NCBI RefSeq assembly: GCF_001414055.1
Contig: NZ_CP013002.1
Span: 266,501-330,500, forward strand
Length of the DNA: 64,000 bases
DNA from: Caulobacter henricii
GTDB taxonomy: Bacteria > Pseudomonadota > Alphaproteobacteria > Caulobacterales > Caulobacteraceae
Direction of reading: 5' to 3'
The notes under the pieces were generated by a model. That model saw nothing but the letters and a program-made list of their open reading frames with translations. It did no database searches and was not told where the DNA came from. Position 1 is the first letter of the stretch. Each line of letters begins with the position of its first letter. Shown in pieces: positions 8,657 to 19,198 of this stretch. The position numbers and the translations under genes were made by a program.

Positions 8657-9223
8657 TCAGCCTTGATTGTTGATGGCCGGCTTCAGCAGCCGGAAGTGCA
8701 GGCGGCCGAACCAGACCACTGCGTTGAAGATGCCAACCGTGGCGATGGTCAGCAGCGAGCCCAGGAAGGTCGCGCCGGCCATCAGGGCCACACCGGCCAG
8801 GAAGGCGGTCATGGGACCGCCCGGAGGTGCCGCCAGCGGACCCATGGCGAAAACGAAGCCGCCCGAGACGAACAGGGCCACCACAGCGACCAGGAAGCCG
8901 AACAGGGCCGCAAGAACGCCCATCAGCATCGGCAGCAGGAACATGATGTCGATGGCACCCAGGCCGATCAGGGCAATGATCGCTGCCCCGGCCGCAGCGG
9001 GATTCTTGGTCTCCTCCCAGCGCCGGAGCCCGGCATCGGCACGCAGTTCGCGGGCCAGACGGTCGGGATCGCCGAGGGCGGCGGCTGCGTCCGACTCGCT
9101 GCGGCCTTCGGCCATGGCGTCGGCGAAGTGGGCCTCATGATCGGCGACGATGTCGGCGATCGTGGTGGCGGGCAGGCCGGCCAGGCCCCGGCGCAGCCGG
9201 GTCATGAACTCGAGACGGGTCAT
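8657..9223 (-). CDS. DUF1700 family membrane protein
   Basis: A 188-aa protein. It starts MTRLEFMTRLRRGLAGLP and has the DUF1700 cytoplasmic N-terminus with ADIVADHEAHFADAMAEGRSE (the 'Y/H-E-x-H-F' segment) and AAAALGDPDRLARELRAD. Three or four membrane helices follow. DUF1700 proteins are almost always encoded beside a PadR regulator and a DUF4097/DUF2807 protein. The start overlaps the padR stop by 4 bases (ATGA at 9220-9223), indicating translational coupling. Confidence 0.85.
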   Translation of the reverse strand: MTRLEFMTRLRRGLAGLPATTIADIVADHEAHFADAMAEGRSESDAAAALGDPDRLARELRADAGLRRWEETKNPAAAGAAIIALIGLGAIDIMFLLPMLMGVLAALFGFLVAVVALFVSGGFVFAMGPLAAPPGGPMTAFLAGVALMAGATFLGSLLTIATVGIFNAVVWFGRLHFRLLKPAINNQG

Positions 9224-9546
9224 GCGGCAGCTCCCAGTATGTCTTCGACGGCCGTGGTGAAGGCGGCCCATTCGGCCTTCTGCTGCGTGAAGCTGGCGCG
9301 GCCAGCCGAGGTCAGGCGGTAATATTTACGCGGCGGGCCGCTCTGGGATTCGACCAGATAGGTCTCCACCAGCCCGTCCGACTGCATGCGGCGCATCAGC
9401 GGATAGATTGTTCCCTCCCCCATATCGATGTCCTTCGCGAGCTTGCTGGCGATCTCATAGGCATAGCTGTCGGCGCGTGAGAGCAGGGCCAGCACGCAGA
9501 GCGCCAGCACGCCCTTCTTCAGTTGAATTTCAATGGCTTCCGGCAC
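9220..9546 (-). CDS. PadR family transcriptional regulator
   Basis: A 108-aa winged-helix protein with the PadR signature: LKKGVLALCVLALLSRADSYAYEIASKL, then DMGEGTIYPLMRRMQSDGLVETY, then GPPRKYYRLTSAGR. The start is read as GTG 9546 because GAGGA lies 4 bases upstream and no better ATG exists. It heads the operon with DUF1700 and DUF2807 genes and most likely represses it, acting on the GTACC repeats in its own promoter. Confidence 0.92.
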   Translation of the reverse strand: MPEAIEIQLKKGVLALCVLALLSRADSYAYEIASKLAKDIDMGEGTIYPLMRRMQSDGLVETYLVESQSGPPRKYYRLTSAGRASFTQQKAEWAAFTTAVEDILGAAA

Positions 9547-9583
9547 GTTGTCCTCGCCGCGGTTGATGCACTCTTCTATCGCA

Positions 9584-9613
9584 CGGTACTGATCGGTACA
9601 AGGTACCTGTCAA
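9584..9613 (-). promoter_or_regulatory. padR operon promoter with candidate operator
   Basis: On the minus strand, TTGACA (9613-9608) is a perfect -35 element. Directly after it come three copies of GTACC (within 9607-9584, offsets 0, 7 and 17), covering the spacer and the -10 position. A repressor bound there would block RNA polymerase, which fits an autoregulating PadR protein. The operator role is inferred. Confidence 0.6.
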
Positions 9614-9805
9614 TGAATGTTACGTAATGAACCGGAGCGCCGGGAGCGGCCTTTTTGAAACTGGTTCGCAGCTGGGAACCCAAACCGTTGTGCCGACGGG
9701 TTTGGCGGGGGTTTGAGGCGCTTGGCAACCGCTGGCGATGCGCGTATGCAGCCAACAGAATGGTCAGTTGGGCGGGCGCGACCGCGACTCTCTCTATCGA
9801 GTCGA

Positions 9806-9834
9806 TTGCGCGATACCGCGAGCCTGACTGTAAT
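9806..9834 (+). promoter_or_regulatory. Predicted ctaC promoter
   Basis: TTGCGC (9806-9811) and TGTAAT (9829-9834) are separated by exactly 17 bases, predicting transcription from about 9841. It lies in the 367-base gap between padR and ctaC, which otherwise contains no gene. The call is by eye. Confidence 0.45.
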
Positions 9835-9857
9835 GTGTATGTCGGCGCGGCGTGACG

Positions 9858-9871
9858 TTGATCAAGGTCAA
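9858..9871 (+). promoter_or_regulatory. FixK/FNR-type box in the ctaC leader
   Basis: TTGATCAAGGTCAA matches the FNR/FixK consensus TTGAT-N4-ATCAA at 9 of 10 defined positions. It lies about 17-30 bases downstream of the predicted ctaC start site. A Crp/Fnr-family protein bound there would block transcription, consistent with lowering the low-affinity aa3 oxidase when oxygen is scarce. Confidence 0.5.
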
Positions 9872-9913
9872 ATGATCGACGGCAGGTCGCCGCTGAAACG
9901 GGCCGTGAGGAAT

Positions 9914-12522
<2,609 letters not shown>

Positions 12523-12551
12523 TCGCCGACCTGACGACAGACTGAAACGCG

Positions 12552-12591
12552 GGGGCGCGGTCTGGACCACTTAAGGGTCCGGGCCGCGCCC
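12552..12591 (+). other. Hairpin between ctaD and ctaB
   Basis: A 17-base arm (GGGCGCGGTCTGGACC) pairs with GGGTCCGGGCCGCGCCC with one or two mismatches around ACTTAA. There is no T-run after it, so it is more likely an mRNA-stabilising or partially terminating structure than a true terminator. It could set a lower level of the assembly genes relative to ctaC-ctaD. Confidence 0.5.
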
Positions 12592-12624
12592 TTCGCCCAT
12601 AAAGACCGCTATAAACAGACGCCG

Positions 12625-13635
12625 ATGCCCAAAACCGCCGCCCTGACTCCAGAAACCGACCAGACGCCCACGGCCCCGGCCGCGGCGCGCTGGCAGGATT
12701 TCTTCCAGCTGCTGAAGCCCCGCGTCATGTCGCTGGTGGTCTTCACGGGCCTGACCGGCCTGCTGGCGGCGCGCGCGCCCGTGCACCCGGTTCTGGCCGC
12801 CGTAGCGGTGCTGTGCATCGCCGTCGGTGCCGGGGCCTCCGGGGCCCTGAACATGTGGTTCGATGCCGACATCGACAGGCTGATGCGCCGCACCCGCGGC
12901 CGCCCCGTACCCTCGGGCAAGGTGCGCGGCGACGATGCCGCGGCCCTGGGCGTGGTCCTGAGCCTGCTGTCGGTCATGCTGCTGGGCATGGCGGTCAACT
13001 GGCTGGCCGCCGGCCTGCTGGCCTTCACCATCGTCTTCTATGCCGTGGTCTACACCATGTGGCTCAAGCGCTGGACGCCGCAGAACATCGTCATCGGCGG
13101 CCTGGCCGGGGCTCTGCCCCCCGCCATCGGCTGGGCGGCCGCAACCGGCTCGGCCCCGCTCAATGCCTGGCTGATGGTCGCCATCATCTTCTTCTGGACC
13201 CCGCCCCACTTCTGGGCCCTGTCGCTGTACATCACCACCGACTATGCGAAGGCCGGCGTGCCGATGCTGCCGGTGGTCAAGGGTGCCAAGGCCACCCGCC
13301 TGCAGATCCTGATCTACAGCCTGATCCTGATCCCGATCTGCCTGTCGCCGGTCCTGACCGGCCTGGGCGGCCCGCTCTATCTGGCCGTCGCCGGCCTGGG
13401 CGGCGCGGTGTTCCTGCTGCTGGCCGTCCGGGTGTTCCTGAGCAAGGCCGGGGATGCGGCAGATCCGCGCGCCGCCGACCGCGACCTCTATGAGGTGACC
13501 GAAGACATGAAGGCCGCCGGTGCCAAGGCGGCCCGCAACCTGTTCGCCTTCTCGATCCTGTATCTGTTCGCCCTGTTCGCCGCCCTGCTGGGTGAGGCGG
13601 TCCTGGGCGTCAAAGCATTGGAGCTTCTGCGATGA
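12625..13635 (+). CDS. ctaB: Protoheme IX farnesyltransferase (heme O synthase)
   Basis: A 336-aa UbiA-family membrane prenyltransferase that converts heme B to heme O for the aa3 oxidase. The first Asp-rich motif is [19 protein letters not shown] (about 76-94). The conserved middle segment [22 protein letters not shown] is followed by [13 protein letters not shown] and [15 protein letters not shown], the second functional loop. Eight or nine helices are evident. It sits between ctaD and coxF/ctaG, as in other alphaproteobacteria, and overlaps coxF by 4 bases. Confidence 0.96.
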   Translation: MPKTAALTPETDQTPTAPAAARWQDFFQLLKPRVMSLVVFTGLTGLLAARAPVHPVLAAVAVLCIAVGAGASGALNMWFDADIDRLMRRTRGRPVPSGKVRGDDAAALGVVLSLLSVMLLGMAVNWLAAGLLAFTIVFYAVVYTMWLKRWTPQNIVIGGLAGALPPAIGWAAATGSAPLNAWLMVAIIFFWTPPHFWALSLYITTDYAKAGVPMLPVVKGAKATRLQILIYSLILIPICLSPVLTGLGGPLYLAVAGLGGAVFLLLAVRVFLSKAGDAADPRAADRDLYEVTEDMKAAGAKAARNLFAFSILYLFALFAALLGEAVLGVKALELLR

Positions 13636-13778
13636 ACAAGCTTGTCGAAGACGATGCCGCGAGGGCGCGAAAAGGGCGAAACATCGCCCTGGGTCTGGGC
13701 TTGCTGGCCTTCGTCATTCTGGTTTTTGTTGTCACTGTCGTGAAGCTTGGTGCCAATGTCGCAAACCGTCCCTTCTGA
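13632..13778 (+). CDS. Small cytochrome oxidase assembly-associated membrane protein (CoxF-like)
   Basis: A 48-aa protein beginning [20 protein letters not shown] with one membrane helix ([19 protein letters not shown]) and ending NVANRPF. It starts inside the ctaB stop (ATGA at 13632-13635) and overlaps the start of ctaG by 23 bases. Small one-helix proteins at this spot between ctaB and ctaG are annotated as CoxF or hypothetical in alphaproteobacteria, so this is very likely a genuine member of the assembly operon. Exact role is not known. Confidence 0.8.
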   Translation: MNKLVEDDAARARKGRNIALGLGLLAFVILVFVVTVVKLGANVANRPF

Positions 13779-14433
13779 TCCCGGCCAGACCCCGGCCCCT
13801 GCCAAGGCGCTCAAGTCGGTCAAGGACCTGACGGCCCGGCGCAATGCCCGGGTCGGCCTCCTGTGCGCAGCAGCCTTTTTCGGCATGGTCGGCGCGGCCT
13901 ATGCCTCGGTGCCGCTCTACAAGCTGTTTTGCCAATTGACCGGCTTTGACGGCACGGTCCGCAAGGCGGATCTCGCCCCGACTCGCATCCTCGATCGCAA
14001 GGTCACCATCCGATTCGATTCCAATATCCGCGAACTGCCCTGGACCTTTTCGACCGAGCAGGTCAGCCAGCAGGTCCGGATCGGCGACACGGGCCTGGCC
14101 TTCTTCAAGGTCACCAATAACAGCGACCAGCCCATGACCGGCCGGGCCATCTACAATGTGGTCCCCGAACAGGCCGGGCCCTATTTCCAGAAGCTGGAGT
14201 GTTTTTGCTTTAGCAATCAGACGATTGCGGCCGGCCAGACGGTCGAATTCCCGGTCGTTTACTTCGTCGATCCCCAATATGCGGACGATCCGGAGACCAA
14301 GGGCAAGGGCGAGATCACCCTGTCCTACACCTTCTTCCCGGCGGTTCTCGACGATCCGAAGCAAAAACAGACGGCTTCGACGACGCCGCGCATCGTGCAA
14401 CCCCTTGGCGGCGCGCCGTCTAGGGGGCTATAG
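13756..14433 (+). CDS. ctaG: Cytochrome c oxidase assembly protein CtaG/Cox11
   Basis: A 225-aa protein with one N-terminal membrane helix (about 33-53) and a periplasmic copper-binding domain. The Cu(I)-binding CFCF motif is seen in KLECFCFSNQTI (about 149-152), and the family PLYKLFCQLTGFDGT segment follows the helix. It delivers copper to the CuB site of subunit I. ATG 13756 is preferred; an in-frame TTG lies 9 bases upstream. Confidence 0.95.
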   Translation: MSQTVPSDPGQTPAPAKALKSVKDLTARRNARVGLLCAAAFFGMVGAAYASVPLYKLFCQLTGFDGTVRKADLAPTRILDRKVTIRFDSNIRELPWTFSTEQVSQQVRIGDTGLAFFKVTNNSDQPMTGRAIYNVVPEQAGPYFQKLECFCFSNQTIAAGQTVEFPVVYFVDPQYADDPETKGKGEITLSYTFFPAVLDDPKQKQTASTTPRIVQPLGGAPSRGL

Positions 14434-14505
14434 CGTTTCATCAAGACGCGCGAGGGCGGGGGGACCGGCCATCGCGACCAGAGGGATATAAGGGTTAGCA
14501 CCACC

Positions 14506-15381
14506 ATGGCCCACGGCGCCGTCAAACACGACTACCACATCCTGCCACCCAGCCCGTGGCCCCTCGTGGGCTCGGTCGCCGCCACCGTCATGGCTCTCGG
14601 CCTGATCGGCTGGCTCAAGGGCGGCGTGCTCGGCATCGAAAAGGGCAACTGGGCGATCTTCGCCGCAGGCTTTGCCGGCATCCTCTACACCTTCTTCGGC
14701 TGGTGGTCGGATGTCGCCAAGGAAGCCAAGGCCGGCGATCACACCCCGGTCGTCTCGATCGGCCTCCGCTATGGCATGATCCTGTTCATCGCTTCGGAAG
14801 TGATGTTCTTCGTCGCCTGGTTCTGGATGTTCTTCGAGATGGCGCTCTTCCACGAGCACCGCACCCTCTCGTCCATCGAGGAAGTCCGCACCGCCTGGGC
14901 CGCCTGGCCGCCCGCCGGTGTCGAGACCGTCTCGCCCTGGCACCTGCCGCTGATCAACACCCTGACCCTGCTGCTGTCGGGCACGACCGTCACCTGGGCC
15001 CACCACGCCCTGCAGGTCGGCGACCGCAAGGGGGCCAAGTGGGGCCTGATCCTGACCATCCTGCTGGGGGCCCTGTTCACGGCCATCCAGGTCTATGAAT
15101 ATGCCCACATCAACCACGAGCAGCTGTTCTATTCGGAAGCGGCCGTGAACTCGGGCCTGTACGGCTCCACCTTCTTCCTGGCCACCGGCTTCCACGGTTT
15201 CCACGTGTTCGTCGGCACCCTGTTCCTGCTGGTCTGCCTGATCCGCCTGATGAACGGTGCCTTCACGCCCAAGCAGCACTTCGGCTTCGAAGCCGCCGCC
15301 TGGTACTGGCACTTCGTTGACGTGGTCTGGCTGTTCCTGTTTGCCTTCATCTACGTGATCTTCGGCGCCTCGGCGCACTAG
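14506..15381 (+). CDS. ctaE: Cytochrome c oxidase (aa3) subunit III
   Basis: A 291-aa protein with seven membrane helices. Family features include KHDYHILPPSPWPL near the N-terminus and FIASEVMFFVAWFWMFFEMALF. The central carboxylate-containing SGTTVTWAHHAL and the C-terminal TGFHGFHVFVGTLFL and WYWHFVDVVWLFLF segments are also present. It stabilises the oxidase and proton uptake. A 72-base gap with a hairpin-free leader separates it from ctaG, and a strong terminator follows. Confidence 0.97.
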   Translation: MAHGAVKHDYHILPPSPWPLVGSVAATVMALGLIGWLKGGVLGIEKGNWAIFAAGFAGILYTFFGWWSDVAKEAKAGDHTPVVSIGLRYGMILFIASEVMFFVAWFWMFFEMALFHEHRTLSSIEEVRTAWAAWPPAGVETVSPWHLPLINTLTLLLSGTTVTWAHHALQVGDRKGAKWGLILTILLGALFTAIQVYEYAHINHEQLFYSEAAVNSGLYGSTFFLATGFHGFHVFVGTLFLLVCLIRLMNGAFTPKQHFGFEAAAWYWHFVDVVWLFLFAFIYVIFGASAH

Positions 15382-15398
15382 GTCACACGCTTCGAGGG

Positions 15399-15433
15399 GG
15401 CCCGGAACGCCAGACGGTGTTCCGGGCCTTTTT
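15399..15433 (+). terminator. Rho-independent terminator after ctaE
   Basis: GGCCCGGAAC pairs with GTTCCGGGCC (10 bp, 10-base loop), then TTTTT. It lies only about 18 bases before the DUF983 start codon, so the DUF983-SURF1-thrC genes may depend on read-through or on their own promoter. Confidence 0.88.
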
Positions 15434-15450
15434 CATTTCCGGGAGGCCGC

Positions 15451-15813
15451 ATGGCCCAAGTGAACCCCTATCTCGCCGGCGCGACCGGGCACTGTCCCAA
15501 ATGCGGCGAGGGCTTCCTGTTCGAGGGCTTCCTGAAGATCGCCCCGGCCTGCGAGGCCTGCGGTTTCGAGCTGAGCCGCCACGAGACCGGCGACGGGGCC
15601 TCGACCTTCATCATCCTGATCGGCGGCGGTGTCGGGGCCTTCGGGGCGCTGTTTTCGATGTTCGCCTGGCACTGGCCGATCTGGCTGCTGCTGCTGGTCT
15701 GGCTGCCGGTGACCCTGGGCCTCAGCCTGGGCCTGATGCGACCGGCCAAGGGCCTGATGGTCGCCGCCCAGGTCGCCAACAAGGCCTCTGAAGCGGGCCG
15801 TCGCGATGTCTGA
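15451..15813 (+). CDS. DUF983 family protein
   Basis: A 120-aa protein. An N-terminal zinc-ribbon-like pair of CxxC motifs (CPKCGEGFLFEGFLKIAPAC, then CG) is followed by two membrane helices, the typical DUF983 layout. DUF983 genes recur beside ctaE and SURF1 in alphaproteobacterial oxidase clusters, which suggests a part in oxidase assembly, possibly metal handling; that is inference. Its stop overlaps the SURF1 start by 8 bases. Confidence 0.88.
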   Translation: MAQVNPYLAGATGHCPKCGEGFLFEGFLKIAPACEACGFELSRHETGDGASTFIILIGGGVGAFGALFSMFAWHWPIWLLLLVWLPVTLGLSLGLMRPAKGLMVAAQVANKASEAGRRDV

Positions 15814-16498
15814 GGTCCCTGCCGCTGCGAAGAAGGCCGGCTTTCCGTTCGGCCTGACGATCGCCGTTGCGATCAGCTTTGTCATTCTCTGCGGCCTCGG
15901 CGGCTGGCAGATCCAGCGCATGGCCTGGAAGGAAGACCTGCTGGCGCGGATCGAGACCCTGAAGACGGCCTCGCCGACCCCGATCGGACCCGTCCTGGCC
16001 GAAGCGGCCCGCGGCGGCAATGTGGCCTGGACGCGGGTCCAGGTCGACTGCCGCCCCCTGAACCTGCCGGCCCTGCCCCTGGCCTATGGCGTCCGCGATG
16101 GCGACATGGTCTGGCGGGCCCAGGCCCTCTGCGGCCTGACGGGCGGGCCCTATGACCTGATCCTGATCGACCGCGGCGTCGTCCCCGCCCTGACCGGCCA
16201 GGTCAAGGCCCCGGAGCGCCGTTTCGGCGAGCCTGGCCAGGTAACGGGCATCCTGATCCCCCTGGCCCAGCTGGGCGGCGATCGGGCCCGGGCCGTGACC
16301 GGCCTGGCCGGTCAGAAGCCGGCCCCCCTGGCCCTGATGGCCGAGCGCGAAACCCCGGCTCCGGCCGACATTGTGCCGGCCCCGCTGCCGGCAGAAATTT
16401 CCAATCGGCACCTCGAATACGCCCTGACGTGGTTCGGTCTTGCCGTAACCCTGCTCTTTATCTATGCCGCCATGCTCTGGCGGAGACTGAGACCCTGA
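15806..16498 (+). CDS. SURF1 family cytochrome oxidase biogenesis protein
   Basis: A 230-aa protein with two terminal membrane helices enclosing a periplasmic loop, as in SURF1/Shy1. The first helix is followed by GGWQIQRMAWKEDLLARI, close to the family GxWQxxRxxWKxxL pattern. The second helix is ALTWFGLAVTLLFIYAAMLW. It aids heme a insertion into subunit I. It overlaps DUF983 at the start and thrC at the stop (TGATG), so translation is probably coupled. Confidence 0.92.
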   Translation: MSEVPAAAKKAGFPFGLTIAVAISFVILCGLGGWQIQRMAWKEDLLARIETLKTASPTPIGPVLAEAARGGNVAWTRVQVDCRPLNLPALPLAYGVRDGDMVWRAQALCGLTGGPYDLILIDRGVVPALTGQVKAPERRFGEPGQVTGILIPLAQLGGDRARAVTGLAGQKPAPLALMAERETPAPADIVPAPLPAEISNRHLEYALTWFGLAVTLLFIYAAMLWRRLRP

Positions 16499-17898
16499 TG
16501 CGCTACGTTTCGACCCGCGGCGAGGCCGCGCCGATCGGATTCCTCGATGCCGTGCTGGCGGGCCTGGCCCCGGACGGCGGCCTCTATGTCCCGTCAGAGT
16601 GGCCGAGCTTCACCAAGGCCGAGATCGCCGCCTTCGCCGGCCAGCCCTATGCCAAGGTCGCCGCGGCCGTGATGGGCAAGTTCGTCGGCAATGACATCCC
16701 CGCCGAGATTCTCGCCGAGATGTGCGAGGAGGCCTATGCCACCTTTGCCCACAGCGCCGTTACGCCCGTGAAGCAGCTAGGCCCCAACCGCTTCCTGCTG
16801 GAGCTGTTCCACGGTCCGACCCTGGCTTTCAAAGATGTTGCGATGCAGCTCTTGGGGCGGCTGTACGACTATGTGCTGGAGCGCCAGTCGCGCAAAATGA
16901 CCATCATCTGCGCCACCTCGGGTGACACCGGAGGCGCGGCCGTCGAGGCCTTCCGGGGTCGCAAGAACGCCCGCATCGTTGCCCTGTTCCCCGAGGGCCG
17001 GATCAGCGAGGTCCAGCGCCGGTTCATGACAACGGCCACCGACGACAACGTGGCCTGCGTCTCGATCCTCGGCTCGTTCGACGACTGCCAGGCCATCGTC
17101 AAGCAGGCCTTCCAGGACGACCAGTTCCGCCACGCGGTCGACCTGTCGGGCGTCAACTCGATCAACTGGGCCCGGATCGCGGCCCAGAGCGTCTATTATT
17201 TCACCGCCGCCGTGGCCCTGGGCGGACCGGAACGGCCGGTGGCCTTTGTGGTGCCGACCGGCAATTTCGGCGACGCCTATGCCGCCTTCGTGGCCAGCAA
17301 GCTCGGTTTGCCGATCGCCCAGATCACCTGCGCGACCAATTCCAACGACATCCTGGCCCGAACCTTCGAGGAGGGCCGTTATGCCCGGGGCGCGGTAACC
17401 GCCACCCAGAGCCCGGCCATGGACATCCAGGTCGCCTCCAATTTCGAGCGCCTCTATTTCGAGGCCGTGCGCCGTGACGGGGTCGAGACCGGCCGCGCCT
17501 TCCGCGGCTTTGGCGACAGTGGCCTGATCGACATCCCGCCCAGCGCCTTTGCCCTGATGCGCGAGCTGTTCCGTGGCGCGGCGGTCAGCGAGGCCGACAC
17601 CGCCAAGACCATGCTCTCGACCCTCAATGAGACCGGCGAGGTCATCGATCCTCATACCGCCGTGGGCGTGGCGGCAGCGGCCCGCGTCCAGCTGACCGAC
17701 CCGACCATCCCGGTGGTGGTGCTGTCCACCGCCCATCCGGCCAAGTTCCCCGAGGCCGTGGCCGCCGCCTGCGGCCTGACCCCGGCCACGCCGCGGGCCA
17801 CGCCGGACCTGTCGCAGAAGCCCGAACGCTTCGAGCGCCTGCCGGCCAGCGGCGAAACGGTAAAGGCCTTCGTGCGCACCTTCGCGGCCACGACGTGA
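16498..17898 (+). CDS. thrC: Threonine synthase
   Basis: A 466-aa PLP enzyme converting O-phosphohomoserine to threonine. It begins MRYVSTRGEAAPIGFLDAVLAGLAPDGGLYVP, typical of the long fungal/Gram-negative type. The PLP lysine lies in HGPTLAFKDVAMQ (about K112), and the phosphate-binding loop is SGDTGGAA near 142. ATG 16498 shares a base with the SURF1 stop. The partner homoserine kinase (thrB) is elsewhere in the window at 43-44 kb, so the pathway is not in one operon. Confidence 0.95.
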   Translation: MRYVSTRGEAAPIGFLDAVLAGLAPDGGLYVPSEWPSFTKAEIAAFAGQPYAKVAAAVMGKFVGNDIPAEILAEMCEEAYATFAHSAVTPVKQLGPNRFLLELFHGPTLAFKDVAMQLLGRLYDYVLERQSRKMTIICATSGDTGGAAVEAFRGRKNARIVALFPEGRISEVQRRFMTTATDDNVACVSILGSFDDCQAIVKQAFQDDQFRHAVDLSGVNSINWARIAAQSVYYFTAAVALGGPERPVAFVVPTGNFGDAYAAFVASKLGLPIAQITCATNSNDILARTFEEGRYARGAVTATQSPAMDIQVASNFERLYFEAVRRDGVETGRAFRGFGDSGLIDIPPSAFALMRELFRGAAVSEADTAKTMLSTLNETGEVIDPHTAVGVAAAARVQLTDPTIPVVVLSTAHPAKFPEAVAAACGLTPATPRATPDLSQKPERFERLPASGETVKAFVRTFAATT

Positions 17899-19166
17899 GC
17901 GCTGTCCTCAAGACGCTGGCCAACGGCGTCCGGGTTGTCTGCGACCCGATGCCGGGGCTCGAAACCCTCGCCCTGACCGTGGTCGCCGGACGGGGCGCGG
18001 CCAATGAGGATCCGGCCCGGTCGGGCTGGGCCCACCTGCTGGAGCACATGGTCTTCAAGGGGGCCGGGTCGCGCAGCTCGCGCGACATCGTCGAGGTCAT
18101 CGAAAGCCAGGGCGGCTCGATCAATGCCGCCACGGGCTATGAGCGCACCAGCTTCCAGGTCCGGGCCCTGAAGGGCGGGCTGGACCTGGGCATGGATGTC
18201 ATTGCCGACCTGCTGCTGCGCCCCACCCTCGACGAGGCCGATCTGGTCCGCGAGAAGCAGGTGGTGGCCCAGGAGATCGCCGAGGCCGCCGATGCGCCTG
18301 ACGACTATGTCTTTGACCTGATCCAGACCGCCGCCTGGGGCGAGCATCCGGTGGGCCGGCCGATTCTCGGCTCGGTCGAGACGGTCAATGCCGCCACCAA
18401 TGCTGCCCTGTCCGTCTGGCGGGGCGCGCTCTATGCCCCCGACCGGCTGGTGATCAGCGCCACCGGTGCGGTGGACGAGGCCCAGCTGATGGCCGCCGCC
18501 GAGCGCGCCTTTGGCGGCGTGCCCGTCGGCGAGTGCCTGGCCGAACCTGTCGCTGCGCCCTTCATCGGCGGCCATGCCGGCGAGGTGCGCAAGCTCGAGC
18601 AATCGCATCTGGTGTTCATGCTGCCGGCCTGCGGCGCGCGGGAGCAGGACTATTTCGCCCTGCGGATCTTTGCCGAGTGCCTGGGCGGCGGGATGTCCTC
18701 GCGCCTGTTCCAGGAAGCCCGCGAGAAGCGCGGTCTGGCCTACAACATCGACGCCTATTCCGACACCTATGCCGACCACGGGGCCCTGGGCATCTATGCC
18801 GGCTGCGCAGCCAAGGATGCGGTCGAGACCGCAAAAGTCTGTGCCGAGCAACTGGTCGCCCTGGCCCGCCACATCGAGCCGGCCGAACTGGCCCGGGCCA
18901 AGGCCCAACTCAAGGCGCACATGTTCATGGCCCGCGAGCAGCCCCTGTCTCGGGCCGAGCAGGCCGCCGGCCAGGTGCTGCTGTTTGACCGTCTCTATCC
19001 GCCGGCCGAGCTGGCCCATGAGGTCGATGCCGTGACCCCGGCCGACATCGTGCGCCTGGGCGAGCGCCTGCTGGGCTCGCGACGTTGCGCCACGGCCATA
19101 CTCGGGGCCAAGTCGGCCCTTAAGGCCGGTCCCGCCTTCGAGGCGGCCCTGTTCGCGGCGGCCTGA
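17895..19166 (+). CDS. M16 family zinc peptidase (processing-peptidase-like)
   Basis: A 423-aa protein starting at GTG 17895, overlapping the thrC stop (GTGA). The inverted zinc motif HLLEHMVFKG (HxxEH) is at about 47-51, and the third ligand glutamate lies in the EKQVVAQEIAEAAD region. The second half has the non-catalytic M16 domain with FQEAREKRGLAYNIDAY. It resembles mitochondrial processing peptidase beta and bacterial PqqF-like peptidases. Its substrate is unknown. The location directly after thrC is a familiar arrangement in alphaproteobacteria. Confidence 0.92.
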   Translation: MSAVLKTLANGVRVVCDPMPGLETLALTVVAGRGAANEDPARSGWAHLLEHMVFKGAGSRSSRDIVEVIESQGGSINAATGYERTSFQVRALKGGLDLGMDVIADLLLRPTLDEADLVREKQVVAQEIAEAADAPDDYVFDLIQTAAWGEHPVGRPILGSVETVNAATNAALSVWRGALYAPDRLVISATGAVDEAQLMAAAERAFGGVPVGECLAEPVAAPFIGGHAGEVRKLEQSHLVFMLPACGAREQDYFALRIFAECLGGGMSSRLFQEAREKRGLAYNIDAYSDTYADHGALGIYAGCAAKDAVETAKVCAEQLVALARHIEPAELARAKAQLKAHMFMAREQPLSRAEQAAGQVLLFDRLYPPAELAHEVDAVTPADIVRLGERLLGSRRCATAILGAKSALKAGPAFEAALFAAA

Positions 19167-19198
19167 TCGCACCCTCGCCCCGCCCGGAGACTGCTGGA

